DNA of 64,000 nucleotides from Actinomycetota bacterium (GTDB lineage: Bacteria > Actinomycetota > Rubrobacteria > Rubrobacterales > Rubrobacteraceae): assembly GCA_004563715.1 (NCBI GenBank), contig ML214227.1, positions 15,340-79,339 of the forward strand. Direction: 5' to 3'. Positions 55,668-64,000 of the stretch are shown piece after piece (position 1 is the stretch's first letter; the number at the start of each line of letters is the position of its first letter). Under the pieces are notes generated by a model. It worked only from the letters and a program-made list of their open reading frames with translations, was not told the origin of the DNA and searched no databases. The position numbers were made by a program, and so were the translations under genes.

Positions 55668-57746
55668 ATGGCTGAAGCGGTAGAGAAGACGAACCTGTCG
55701 GACCCATCACTCTATATAAACCGGGAGCTTTCGTGGCTGGCGTTCAACGAGCGGGTGCTGGCACAGGCCCGGGACGGGCGGCATCCACTGCTGGACCGGG
55801 TGCGCTTTGTCTCGATCTCGGAGACGAACCTGGACGAGTTCTTCATGATCCGGGTGTCGGGTTTGCAGCAGCAGGTGGCGGCCGAGCTTCCCAACCCGGT
55901 CCCCGACGGGATGACGCCCGAGGAGCAGCTCTCCCGGATAAGCGACATCACGAGGGAGTTCCTCGCCCGGCAGCGCGAGATATTGAACGGGGAGCTACTC
56001 CCCGCGCTGGAAGAGGAAGGCATTAGGATCGTGCCGCACAAGAGCCTGACGAAGACGGAGAAGCGGGACCTGCGCAAGCGGTTCGCCGAGGAGGTGCTGC
56101 CGGTACTGACCCCGCTGGCCATAGACCCGGCCCACCCCTTCCCGCACATCTCCAACCTCTCGCTGAACCTGCTGGTGGTCATAGAGGACGAGGGGCGCAA
56201 GGTCATGGCCCGCGTGAAGGTGCCGACGAGCATAGACCGCTTTATGCGCCTGCCGGAGAAGCCTGGCCGCGGCGACGAGGTCCGTCAGGAAGTCCGGCTG
56301 GTGCGGGTTGAGGAGGTTATTGCGGCGAACCTGGACGAGCTCTTCCCCGGAAAGAGGATCTCGGCCAGCTACGTCTTTCAGGTGACGCGCAACGCGGACT
56401 TCGTGATCGAGGAGGACGAGGCGGGAGACCTGCTTCAGGCCATCGAGGACGAGCTGGAGGGACGCTGGTTCGGCCAGAGCGTCCGGCTCGTGGTGTCCGA
56501 CGCCATGCCGGAGGGCGTGCGCGAGTGGCTGGTGGACAACCTGGGCGTGAGGGAGAACACGGTGTACTGCGTGCCCGAGCCGATAGGGCTCGCGGACTTC
56601 GAGGACCTCACGCACCTGGACCGTCCGGACCTGCTCTACCCTCCGGTCACGCCGCGGGTGCCGCAGGAGATAAGGAGCGCGCGTTCGATCACCCAGGCGA
56701 TCCGGCAGGGCGACATCCTGCTCTACCACCCCTACGACTCGTTCAACCCGGTCGTGGAGTTCGTGCGGGCCGCCGCCAACGACCCGAACGTGCTGGCCAT
56801 AAAGCAGACCCTCTACCGGGTCGGGTCCAACTCCCCGATAGTAGAGGCTCTCTCGGAGGCCCGCGACGAGCAGACGCAGGTGGCCGTCCTGGTGGAGCTA
56901 AAGGCCCGCTTCGACGAGGAGCCGAACATCGTCTGGGCGCGCCAGCTGGAGGCGCGCGGCGTCCACGTCGCCTACGGGCTCGTGGGCCTCAAGACGCACG
57001 CCAAGATCTGCCTCGTCGTCCGGCGCGAGGGCTCGGGCCTGCGGCGCTACGTGCACCTGGGCACCGGCAACTACAACCCCTCCACCGCCCGCCTGTACAC
57101 GGACTTCTCGTACTTCACCGACGACCCGGACCTGGTTGAGGACGCCTCGGACCTCTTTAACCACCTGACCGGCTACTCCGAGCAAGAGGAGTACAAGGCG
57201 CTGCTCGCCGCCCCTACGACCATGCGCGACGGCATCCTGCGCCTCATCGAGGAGCAGGCGGAGAAGGCCCGCCGGGGCGAATCGGCCCGCATCATGGGCA
57301 AGGCCAACTCCCTCACCGATCCCAGCATTATAGAGGCGCTCTACGAGGCGTCGCAGGCCGGAGTAAAGATAGACCTGGTGATCCGGGGTATCTGCTGCCT
57401 GCGGCCGGGCCTGGAGGGTGTCAGCGACAACATCCGGGTCGTCTCGGTGGTCGGACGTTTTCTCGAACACGCCCGCATCCTGATCTTCGGCGAGGGCCGG
57501 GGCGAAAAGGTCTACCTCGGTAGCGCCGACCTCATGCAGCGCAACCTCGACCGGCGGGTGGAGCAGCTATTTCCCCTGCGCCAGAAGCACCACCGGGACA
57601 AGGTCCGCCGCCTGCTGGAGCTACAGCTCTCCGATACCGCCAACGGCTGGGAGCTCCAGCCCGACGGCGATTTCGTGCGCCTCCGGCCGCAGGAAGACGA
57701 GGAGCCGCTGGACAGCCAGGATGTCCTGATCCGGGAAGGCTTCTAG
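55668..57746 (+). CDS. ppk1: Polyphosphate kinase 1
   Basis: INRELSWLAFNERVL, HPYDSFNPVVEFVRAAANDPNVLAIKQTLYRVG, YGLVGLKTHAKICLVVRREG. Confidence 0.96.
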   Translation: MAEAVEKTNLSDPSLYINRELSWLAFNERVLAQARDGRHPLLDRVRFVSISETNLDEFFMIRVSGLQQQVAAELPNPVPDGMTPEEQLSRISDITREFLARQREILNGELLPALEEEGIRIVPHKSLTKTEKRDLRKRFAEEVLPVLTPLAIDPAHPFPHISNLSLNLLVVIEDEGRKVMARVKVPTSIDRFMRLPEKPGRGDEVRQEVRLVRVEEVIAANLDELFPGKRISASYVFQVTRNADFVIEEDEAGDLLQAIEDELEGRWFGQSVRLVVSDAMPEGVREWLVDNLGVRENTVYCVPEPIGLADFEDLTHLDRPDLLYPPVTPRVPQEIRSARSITQAIRQGDILLYHPYDSFNPVVEFVRAAANDPNVLAIKQTLYRVGSNSPIVEALSEARDEQTQVAVLVELKARFDEEPNIVWARQLEARGVHVAYGLVGLKTHAKICLVVRREGSGLRRYVHLGTGNYNPSTARLYTDFSYFTDDPDLVEDASDLFNHLTGYSEQEEYKALLAAPTTMRDGILRLIEEQAEKARRGESARIMGKANSLTDPSIIEALYEASQAGVKIDLVIRGICCLRPGLEGVSDNIRVVSVVGRFLEHARILIFGEGRGEKVYLGSADLMQRNLDRRVEQLFPLRQKHHRDKVRRLLELQLSDTANGWELQPDGDFVRLRPQEDEEPLDSQDVLIREGF

Positions 57747-57872
57747 AGCAGGGACAACATGCGGCTCCAGCGTCCCCGAAAACCCCGGGATACTTCTAGA
57801 AGATCCGATTGGCCACGATAATCCGTATATGTTACGATTTGCCGCTTTATCAATGAGCTTCAAGAAGAGGGG

Positions 57873-59528
57873 GTGCTTTCCAACTCCATGCCGGAACAGG
57901 TAGCCGCCGATCACAAGGACCAGCTGGAAGTCGAGTGGCAGTTCGACGCGCTGGACGTGAGGCCGATCGGGCGCTGGCTGGAGCGGAGATCCTCCGGGGA
58001 AGCTCCCACCGTTTCCGCCGGGGAGACGCGCGAGATCTCCGACACCTACTTCGATACGGAGGACTGGCGCATCTACCGGGCCGGGTACGCCCTGCGCGTT
58101 CGCCGGGCGGGCAGCAAAAAGCCCGAAGCCACGATGAAGCTCTTGAACCCCGCGGACGGGACGGCGGGCCTCCGGCGGCGGCGTGAGATCTCCGAGACCC
58201 TGGATGGAGAGGGCGCGGGGCCGGAAACCCTCGGCGACGCTCCCGGCCCGGTTGGGGAGCGGGTGCGTGCCCTGGCCGGTTCCCGGTCGCTCCGGCCCAT
58301 CTTCGAGGTCGGCACCCGCCGGAGCGCCTACCCGCTCGTCCTCGACGGTGCGGAGGTAGGCGAGGTGGCGCTCGACGAGACCTCCATACCACTGGAGAAC
58401 GGGGCGGAGCCCGCCGCGCTGCGGCGCGTGGAGGTCGAGGTCGAGCCTGAGGCGCTTCCGGCGGTCGAGCCGTTCGTGGAGAGCCTGCGTGAGGAGTGCC
58501 GGCTCGCGCCCGCGACCGCCTCCAAGTACGAGGCGGGGCTCTTCGCCCGCCAGCTCCGGCCACCCGAGCCGCCGGACCTCGGCCCCAAGGCTGTGGACGG
58601 CTCGCTCACGGTGGGAGAGGTGGCGTTCGCCGTGATGCGCGGGCAGTTCGAGAAGTTCCTGGCTCACGAGCCCGGGACCCGGCTCGGGGAAGATCCCGAG
58701 GAGCTGCACGACATGCGGGTTGCCAGCCGCCGGATGCGGGCCGCGATGCGGATCTTCGACGAGGCTCTGCCGGTCCGGGCGCGGAAGCTGCAGGAAGAGC
58801 TGCGCTGGATCGCGGGGGTGCTCGGGGAGGTGCGGGACCTCGACGTGCAGCTCGGGCAGATCGAGACCTGGATCTCCGAGGCCGTGCCGGAGGACCGGGA
58901 ACCGCTCGGCGCCCTGCGCTCCGTGCTGGAGGAACAGCGGGAGAAGAACCGCAAGGCCATGCTCCGGGCTCTGGACTCCCGCCGATACGCAAACCTGATC
59001 GAATCTCTCACCGGTTTTCTGCGGCGGGGACCCTCCCGGCGCTCTCGGGCGGCGCGCCGGCCCGTGCTCGCCGTCGCCCCCGGCCTGATCAAAGACCGTT
59101 ACCGTAAGGTGCGCAAGCTCGGCGACCGCCTGGCCGAAGACTCGCCCGGCGAGGACTACCACACGCTCCGCAAACGCGGCAAGCGCCTGCGCTACGCCCT
59201 GGAGTTCCTCTCGGACCTCTACGGCGACCCTGCGAAAGACCTCATCAAGCCGTTGAAGGCTCTTCAAGACGTGCTGGGAGACCATCAGGATGCCGAGGTC
59301 GCCGTTGCCAACCTCCGGGAGCTGAGTACCGCCAGGAGCCGGGGTCGCAAGCTGCCGCCGCAGGCCGTCTTCGTGATGGGCGGTATAGCCCACCGCTACC
59401 AGGTCCAGGCTCGGGAACTGCGCGGAAGGTTCCCGAAGGCTTACGGTGAGATCCGGGGCAAGCCCTGGAGAAAACTGAAGAAGGTGATGGAGAAGGCCCG
59501 ACCCCGGGATGCAGCGGGGAGCGTCTGA
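57873..59528 (+). CDS. CYTH-CHAD domain protein
   Basis: N-terminal EVEWQF...DTYFDTEDWRIYRAGYALRVRR (CYTH); C-terminal LHDMRVASRRMRAAMRIF and YHTLRKRGKRLRYALEFL (CHAD). Confidence 0.92.
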   Translation: MLSNSMPEQVAADHKDQLEVEWQFDALDVRPIGRWLERRSSGEAPTVSAGETREISDTYFDTEDWRIYRAGYALRVRRAGSKKPEATMKLLNPADGTAGLRRRREISETLDGEGAGPETLGDAPGPVGERVRALAGSRSLRPIFEVGTRRSAYPLVLDGAEVGEVALDETSIPLENGAEPAALRRVEVEVEPEALPAVEPFVESLREECRLAPATASKYEAGLFARQLRPPEPPDLGPKAVDGSLTVGEVAFAVMRGQFEKFLAHEPGTRLGEDPEELHDMRVASRRMRAAMRIFDEALPVRARKLQEELRWIAGVLGEVRDLDVQLGQIETWISEAVPEDREPLGALRSVLEEQREKNRKAMLRALDSRRYANLIESLTGFLRRGPSRRSRAARRPVLAVAPGLIKDRYRKVRKLGDRLAEDSPGEDYHTLRKRGKRLRYALEFLSDLYGDPAKDLIKPLKALQDVLGDHQDAEVAVANLRELSTARSRGRKLPPQAVFVMGGIAHRYQVQARELRGRFPKAYGEIRGKPWRKLKKVMEKARPRDAAGSV

Positions 59529-59531
59529 GCC

Positions 59532-60038
59532 GTGGATCTCTACCTGGTGCGCCACGCCGTCGCCCACAGTCGAGACTACGAGCGCTGGCCCAACGACGCG
59601 GAGCGGCCGCTGACGCCCGAGGGAGAAGAGAGCTTCCGGGAGACAGCCCGGGGGTTGGAGGAAATCGCGTCGGAGATAGAAGTAGTTCTCAGTAGTCCCT
59701 ACGTGCGGGCGTGGAGGACGGCCGAGATCCTGGCCGAACAAACCGGCTGGCCCGCCCCCGGCGTCCTGCCCGCGCTGGAGCCCGAGATCCCGCCGGAAAA
59801 AGTCGTGGCCGTGCTGGAGACTTATGGTGAGGTAGATTCGCTCGCCCTCGTGGGACACCGGCCCTGCCTGCACGAGCTGGCTTCGTACCTGCTCACCGGC
59901 GGAAAAGACGCGATAAACGTGGGCCTGAAAAAAGGCGGCGCGGCCTGCATCCGGTTTGTAGATGGGCCGGAACCGGGCGCCGGCAAGCTGCGCTGGCTGG
60001 TTACCCCGAAGCTTGTCTCCACGCTAAAGAACCTGTAA
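59532..60038 (+). CDS. SixA-like histidine phosphatase
   Basis: LYLVRHAVAHSRDYERWPNDAERPLTPEG; LVGHRPCLHELASYLL. Confidence 0.93.
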   Translation: MDLYLVRHAVAHSRDYERWPNDAERPLTPEGEESFRETARGLEEIASEIEVVLSSPYVRAWRTAEILAEQTGWPAPGVLPALEPEIPPEKVVAVLETYGEVDSLALVGHRPCLHELASYLLTGGKDAINVGLKKGGAACIRFVDGPEPGAGKLRWLVTPKLVSTLKNL

Positions 60039-60061
60039 GCGTGTAGGGCAGGCAGGCCGCG

Positions 60062-60727
60062 CTACGTTTTCTTGAGGTGCAGCCGGGCGAACCGCTCCGG
60101 CGCCGGATACTCCGCGTTCAAGTCCAGCAGGGTCAGGTCTATCCCGTCCACCGGTACCTCTCCAACCGGCCACGCCCGAAACCGGGCGATGGTGGATACC
60201 AGCTCCCGGGGGGCGGGTGAGCCATCCGGGGCGTGGAAGTAGGCCAGGGTCAGGTGCGCGAGCCCGCCCGGGGCTTGCAGACCACAACTGTCGCAGAGAA
60301 CGTCGCGCAGCTTGTCCAGCCTGCCCCCATCGTGCACCTCGATAAACGCGGCGCCAGGAAAGGCGTTCAGGTTGGCGAGCTCCACGCTGAAAGCGGGGAA
60401 CGTCTCCAGGGCCTTGCGAGCCTCGGCTTCCACCTCGGTGAGCCTCTCGGGTGAGACTTCGTCCCGCTGCTGCGGGTCCGGGACCAGGAAACCCAGCGGC
60501 AGGATCGTAATGTGCATGAAGTGGTCCGGATGGAGCGTGACGAACGGCATGAGCTTCAGCGACTCCCGGATCGGGTCCAGGCGTGGGCGCAGGCGCGTGG
60601 CGTCTACCGGGACGACGAACGACGCCGCGAGCGAGCGGCCCTTCTGCCACGTGGGGTCCATGTGCCCGCCGAACTCCAGAAAGCCCCCGGAGACAAACCG
60701 CTCCCAGGCCTGCGCGTAGCGATCCAT
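60062..60727 (-). CDS. 2'-5' RNA ligase / 2H phosphoesterase family protein
   Basis: Two HxT motifs: HITILPLG and HLTLAYF. Confidence 0.83.
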   Translation of the reverse strand: MDRYAQAWERFVSGGFLEFGGHMDPTWQKGRSLAASFVVPVDATRLRPRLDPIRESLKLMPFVTLHPDHFMHITILPLGFLVPDPQQRDEVSPERLTEVEAEARKALETFPAFSVELANLNAFPGAAFIEVHDGGRLDKLRDVLCDSCGLQAPGGLAHLTLAYFHAPDGSPAPRELVSTIARFRAWPVGEVPVDGIDLTLLDLNAEYPAPERFARLHLKKT

Positions 60728-60887
60728 GCGCGCAACTGTAACAGATAAATCATTTTGCCCCAACGATGCCACCCGGAACTGCCCGAAGGCAATCTGGCGC
60801 TCTCTCTGAGTTCCGCTATCCCCCGCCGCAAGTCCTGCGGGAAGCTCTCCGGCAGTCCTTTCTCGGGCAGCGTGCGGCTGCTCGGGG

Positions 60888-62000
60888 CTAGAAGCGGGTG
60901 AGGCCCGCGAGCCCCCCGAACTCGTCGCGCAGGACGTCGGTGTTCTCGTTCTCGCCGCGCACGAACTCCAGTCGGGCGCCGCGGGCGGCGGCCAGGTCCA
61001 CGAGCGCGTCCTTGAGGGGCCGGACGCGGGTCTCCTCGCCAGAGTAGGGGCTCTCCTCTCGGGTGATATCGAGGATGATCAGGCCGTCCGCGTCGGACCA
61101 CCGCACGTCGCCCTCCAGCTCCCAGAGCACGACCAGGTGGTGTACCCGGTTCTCTTCCTGCAAGGCCGTAACGGTCTCCTCCAGGCCTCGGACGCCGCTC
61201 TCCCGGACCTCATCGAGCAGCGCGCGTTCGCGCTCGGACTCGGCGCGCTTGCGGGCGGCGTCCAGACGCTTCAGTATTTCGCCTTCGGAGGCGTCCAGCG
61301 GCACGGGCTCCTCGGTCGCCACCCGTTTTTTGACGTCCTCGGGCAGCCGGTTCCGGAACTCCACGAGCCGCTCGTGGGGTCCGGCCAGGATCAGGCGCCG
61401 CACCCCCTCCCGGAAGGTCAGGTCCCGGACCTGTTCGGCCAGCTGGTTGTAGAACTTCTCTACGTTGGCCTCCGTGCGGCGGCTGAAGCTGTCCTGATCC
61501 TGGCCCCCGCGCGGGTACGGCCGGCTGGGGGATAGGTCCAGTTCCTTGAAGCCGTTGCCTTTGACCTCCTCCGGGTCCTCTACATCCTGGAGCGGCGATA
61601 CCACGAAGTACCGGAACCTCTCGGCGTCCAGTACAGCGGCCCCGTAGGGCTCCCACTCCTCCAGGATCATGAAGAGCGGGGAGACGTAAGGTTCGCCCCA
61701 GTGGAAGGTGTCGGGCAAGTCGACCTGCAAACGATAGACCTCGAAAAGATCATCCTCGTCCGCGAATATCACGAGCGTCCGGGCCCGGGGGTGCGTCTCT
61801 TCTTCGAGGTACTCCCGGACCCTCAGTTGAAGCCCCTCCGGGACGCCCTGATCGTTCATACCCTCCCTTAGCCGCACCAGGTAGGCCCGCTCCTGGTTCT
61901 CCGGGATGGCGGCGTTGACGCTCAGGTACGCCGAAAACACGGGTCCCGAACGATCCGATATAGAACCGATCGCCTGTCTCAACTCCTGTATCTGTGCCAT
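60888..62000 (-). CDS. eRF1-like (Vms1/baeRF-type) putative peptidyl-tRNA hydrolase
   Basis: RGGQDQDSFSRRTEANVEKFYNQLAEQV and C-terminal GARLEFVRGENENTDVLRDEFGGLAGLTRF resemble eRF1 domains 2 and 3. Confidence 0.85.
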   Translation of the reverse strand: MAQIQELRQAIGSISDRSGPVFSAYLSVNAAIPENQERAYLVRLREGMNDQGVPEGLQLRVREYLEEETHPRARTLVIFADEDDLFEVYRLQVDLPDTFHWGEPYVSPLFMILEEWEPYGAAVLDAERFRYFVVSPLQDVEDPEEVKGNGFKELDLSPSRPYPRGGQDQDSFSRRTEANVEKFYNQLAEQVRDLTFREGVRRLILAGPHERLVEFRNRLPEDVKKRVATEEPVPLDASEGEILKRLDAARKRAESERERALLDEVRESGVRGLEETVTALQEENRVHHLVVLWELEGDVRWSDADGLIILDITREESPYSGEETRVRPLKDALVDLAAARGARLEFVRGENENTDVLRDEFGGLAGLTRF

Positions 62001-62164
62001 GTCAGCTCTCTTTCTCTGCTTTCACGGGAGACTACACGGAGGGTTCCCAGCCGCCGGCAGGCGTAAACACTACCGGCGGACGGATCTCCGGCGGACGGCT
62101 GTTTTGCGCGCTTTTCGGCCGGGTAGTAGACAGCGTAGAGTCACGACCTACCGGAAGGAGGGAC

Positions 62165-62365
62165 GTGGGACGTCACAAGAGGCCCAAGCAGGTCCCGGAA
62201 GGGGCGAAGGAGGCGGCGGACCCCAAGCCCGACGTGGAGCCGCAGATATCCGAAAGCCCCAAAGGAGACCCGTCTTCCCGTCTGGAGCAGTCCGACGAGC
62301 CCGCCGAAAACCCCGAAAAGCGCCGGGTTCGGGAGAAGTTGGAAGAGCGCGAGCGTCGAGACTAG
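62165..62365 (+). CDS. Small charged hypothetical protein
   Basis: GTG start after GGAGG, 66 aa. Confidence 0.5.
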   Translation: MGRHKRPKQVPEGAKEAADPKPDVEPQISESPKGDPSSRLEQSDEPAENPEKRRVREKLEERERRD

Positions 62366-62369
62366 CGCC

Positions 62370-62582
62370 GTGCCCGATACCGCCAACGGCTATCCCCTGC
62401 CGGGGGAGCTTGCCCGGTACGTCTCCGGCACGGAGTTCAACCCGGGCGAGTTGCGCGGGGTTTGCCGGAGAGCGGGGAGAGAGCCGGGCCGGGAAGACGC
62501 GGGCCGCGCCCGGTTCCTCTCGGCGGCGGAGATGGTGGCGCTGTGGCGCGGGCTGGACCTCCGGGCGTGGGAGACACCATAA
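62370..62582 (+). CDS. Small hypothetical protein
   Basis: 70 aa; ELARYVSGTEFNPGELRGVCRRAG. Confidence 0.5.
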   Translation: MPDTANGYPLPGELARYVSGTEFNPGELRGVCRRAGREPGREDAGRARFLSAAEMVALWRGLDLRAWETP

Positions 62583-62735
62583 GTGTTGCGCGACGCCCGC
62601 CTCGGCTACCTGGACGGCTACGACGAAGCCCTGACCTTGGGTACGCTAACCGGGGAGCAGACCCGCCACGCCGCCGAAGCCCGCTGGGGAGAAGGATGGA
62701 GAGGTAAGCTGGACGCCGCCCGGGCTAGAATTTGA
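62583..62735 (+). CDS. 50-aa hypothetical protein, below the ORF-track cutoff
   Basis: Manual translation VLRDARLGYLDGYDEALTLGTLTGEQTRHAAEARWGEGWRGKLDAARARI*; directly follows the previous stop. Confidence 0.45.
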   Translation: MLRDARLGYLDGYDEALTLGTLTGEQTRHAAEARWGEGWRGKLDAARARI

Positions 62736-62781
62736 GAGCTGCCGGGAGCCCGCCGACCACACCGGCGGAGCACCAGGACGA

Positions 62782-63177
62782 TTACCGGGAGGTGGGTTCG
62801 AGGCCCTTCTCTATCTCTGCACAGCTCTCTGAAGGGTCCAGGTTATCGCGCAGCAGCGATTCCCCGAGCCCGAGCATCTCGACAACCCGGTCGTCGGTGA
62901 CGGAGTAGTAGGCGTTACGCCCTTCGCGCCTCACCTCCACGTAGCCGCACCAGGCCAGGCAACGGAGGTGGTCCGAGACCCGGGGCTGCGGGGCGCCCAA
63001 CGCCCGTACCAGCTCTCCGACCTTCATCTCGCCGCAGCGGACCAGTAGGAACAGGATGGAGAGCCGGGTGGAGTTGGCGAAGCCGTTGAAGAACCGGGCT
63101 AGCAAGCGCATGTCCTCGCTCTCGCGCCCCACGATAAATTCTTCCTTCAAATCCAACCCCACCACGTTCTCCTGCAT
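62782..63177 (-). CDS. ArsR family transcriptional regulator
   Basis: RLSILFLLVRCGEMKVGELVRALGAPQPRVSDHLRCLAWCGYVEVRREGRNAYYSV. Confidence 0.92.
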   Translation of the reverse strand: MQENVVGLDLKEEFIVGRESEDMRLLARFFNGFANSTRLSILFLLVRCGEMKVGELVRALGAPQPRVSDHLRCLAWCGYVEVRREGRNAYYSVTDDRVVEMLGLGESLLRDNLDPSESCAEIEKGLEPTSR

Positions 63178-63205
63178 CCGGTCTCCTTCTGAATCTTTTC
63201 CCTAG

Positions 63206-63230
63206 ATATATATGCTGAAAGACATATTTT
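63206..63230. promoter_or_regulatory. AT-rich inverted repeat upstream of arsR, candidate operator
   Basis: atatatatg N8 catatttt, 26 to 53 nt upstream of the start. Confidence 0.35.
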
Positions 63231-63300
63231 CTACGCTGCCGGGAGCTTTTGGGACAAATAGCCTACCCGGGTGTAACCCGAATGGTGTACGGATGGTTAG

Positions 63301-63335
63301 AAGGACGCATCCGCCGCTCCGGCGGACGCGTCCTT
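63301..63335 (-). terminator. Strong hairpin after the aldehyde dehydrogenase gene
   Basis: 16-bp stem aaggacgcatccgccg / cggcggacgcgtcctt with one G-U, 3-nt loop. Confidence 0.78.
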
Positions 63336-63339
63336 GCTG

Positions 63340-64000
63340 TCAGTCCGGCAGCCGGAAATCCGGGTCGGCGGGCAGGTCGATCACGTCCATCTGGGCCTTC
63401 TGGAGCTTGCCCGCGTAGTCCCAGTTCATCGCCTGCCAGCGGGTGAACTGGTCCAGGACCCAGATCCCCGAGAGCCGGCTACCGTTGCCCGAGCGGCCGT
63501 TGCCGCCGAAGGGCACGTGCGCCTCCGCGCCGCTGGTGGAGTTGTTGACGCTGAGCATCCCCGCGCCGTTGCGCTCCCGGAAGCGCAGGGCGTTCTCGGC
63601 GTCGCGCGTGTAGATGGCCGCCGAGAGCCCGTAGCCGTGGGCGTTGGAGAGGCGGACCGCCTCGTCGAGGTCCGCGAAGCCCGCGACGTTGACTATCGGG
63701 CCGAAGGTCTCGGTGTTGAAGAGTTCGTCGTCTTCCGTGACGCCGCTTACGATGGTCGGGTGGCAGTAGATGCCGGCCCCCGGCTCCCCGACAAAGCCCT
63801 CGCGCGGGTTGGCATCCGTTATGCGCCCGGTGCCGGTGGAGCCGTAGAGGGTGTGGTGATCGTGCACCAGATCCAGCCACCCCTCAAAGCGTTCGGCGAA
63901 ACGTTCGCCGAGCATCGGGCCATAGAGGACGTCCTGGGTGGGGTCCCCGATGGGGGCCTCCCCGACGGCCCGGGCAAAACGGTTCAGGAACCCCTCGTAG
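63340..64000 (-). CDS. Aldehyde dehydrogenase family protein, N-terminus off the window edge
   Basis: Frame stays open to 64000 (YEGFLNRFARAVGEAPIGDPTQDVLYGPMLGERF...); TETFGPIVNVAGF, SAAIYTRDAENALRF, PFGGNGRSGNG. Confidence 0.93.
   Translation of the reverse strand, partial: YEGFLNRFARAVGEAPIGDPTQDVLYGPMLGERFAERFEGWLDLVHDHHTLYGSTGTGRITDANPREGFVGEPGAGIYCHPTIVSGVTEDDELFNTETFGPIVNVAGFADLDEAVRLSNAHGYGLSAAIYTRDAENALRFRERNGAGMLSVNNSTSGAEAHVPFGGNGRSGNGSRLSGIWVLDQFTRWQAMNWDYAGKLQKAQMDVIDLPADPDFRLPD

Noticed and set aside
57621-59873. 750-aa minus-strand ORF opposite the CYTH-CHAD gene
   Set aside because: Antisense to motif-bearing CYTH-CHAD and SixA genes; typical GC-driven long shadow ORF.
1-64000. 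tRNA, rRNA, transposase or prophage genes
   Set aside because: None recognised when reading; a tRNAscan/Infernal run would be needed to exclude them formally.

Overview
64 kb of a high-GC actinobacterial chromosome. Gene content (microbial rhodopsin, TreT plus OtsA trehalose genes, complete fructose PTS, Asp23 stress cluster) looks Rubrobacter-like, but that is inference because no search was run. Nearly all of the window is dense coding sequence, mostly household and energy genes. I saw no rRNA, tRNA, CRISPR array, prophage or IS transposase. Main blocks: (1) cell envelope and stress genes (S2P protease, degenerate LytM-like protein, NlpC/P60, SPFH, HATPase); (2) TreT-like glycosyltransferase and OtsA; (3) a microbial rhodopsin with a D-T-T helix-C motif; (4) an Asp23/AmaP alkaline-shock operon ending in a broken glsB-like pseudogene; (5) a respiratory operon with a Rieske protein, split b6-type cytochrome b, TWO cytochrome-bd-like subunits and an unlisted 49-aa membrane protein; (6) a fructose PTS with HPr and EI; (7) a nine-gene unit joining a glucitol-type PTS, a Rossmann+SAF oxidoreductase, a SorC regulator and E1a/E1b/E2 of a 2-oxoacid dehydrogenase; (8) PntAB transhydrogenase; (9) DUF305/DUF3105/CPC-ATPase/CadC metal region; (10) a polyphosphate island (ppk, CYTH-CHAD, SixA); (11) a bacterial eRF1-like (Vms1/baeRF-type) protein with an intact GGQ tripeptide. 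Best candidates for undescribed biology: the bd-like/b6-Rieske operon, the GGQ eRF1-like protein, and the glucitol-PTS/SAF-oxidoreductase/2-oxoacid dehydrogenase unit.
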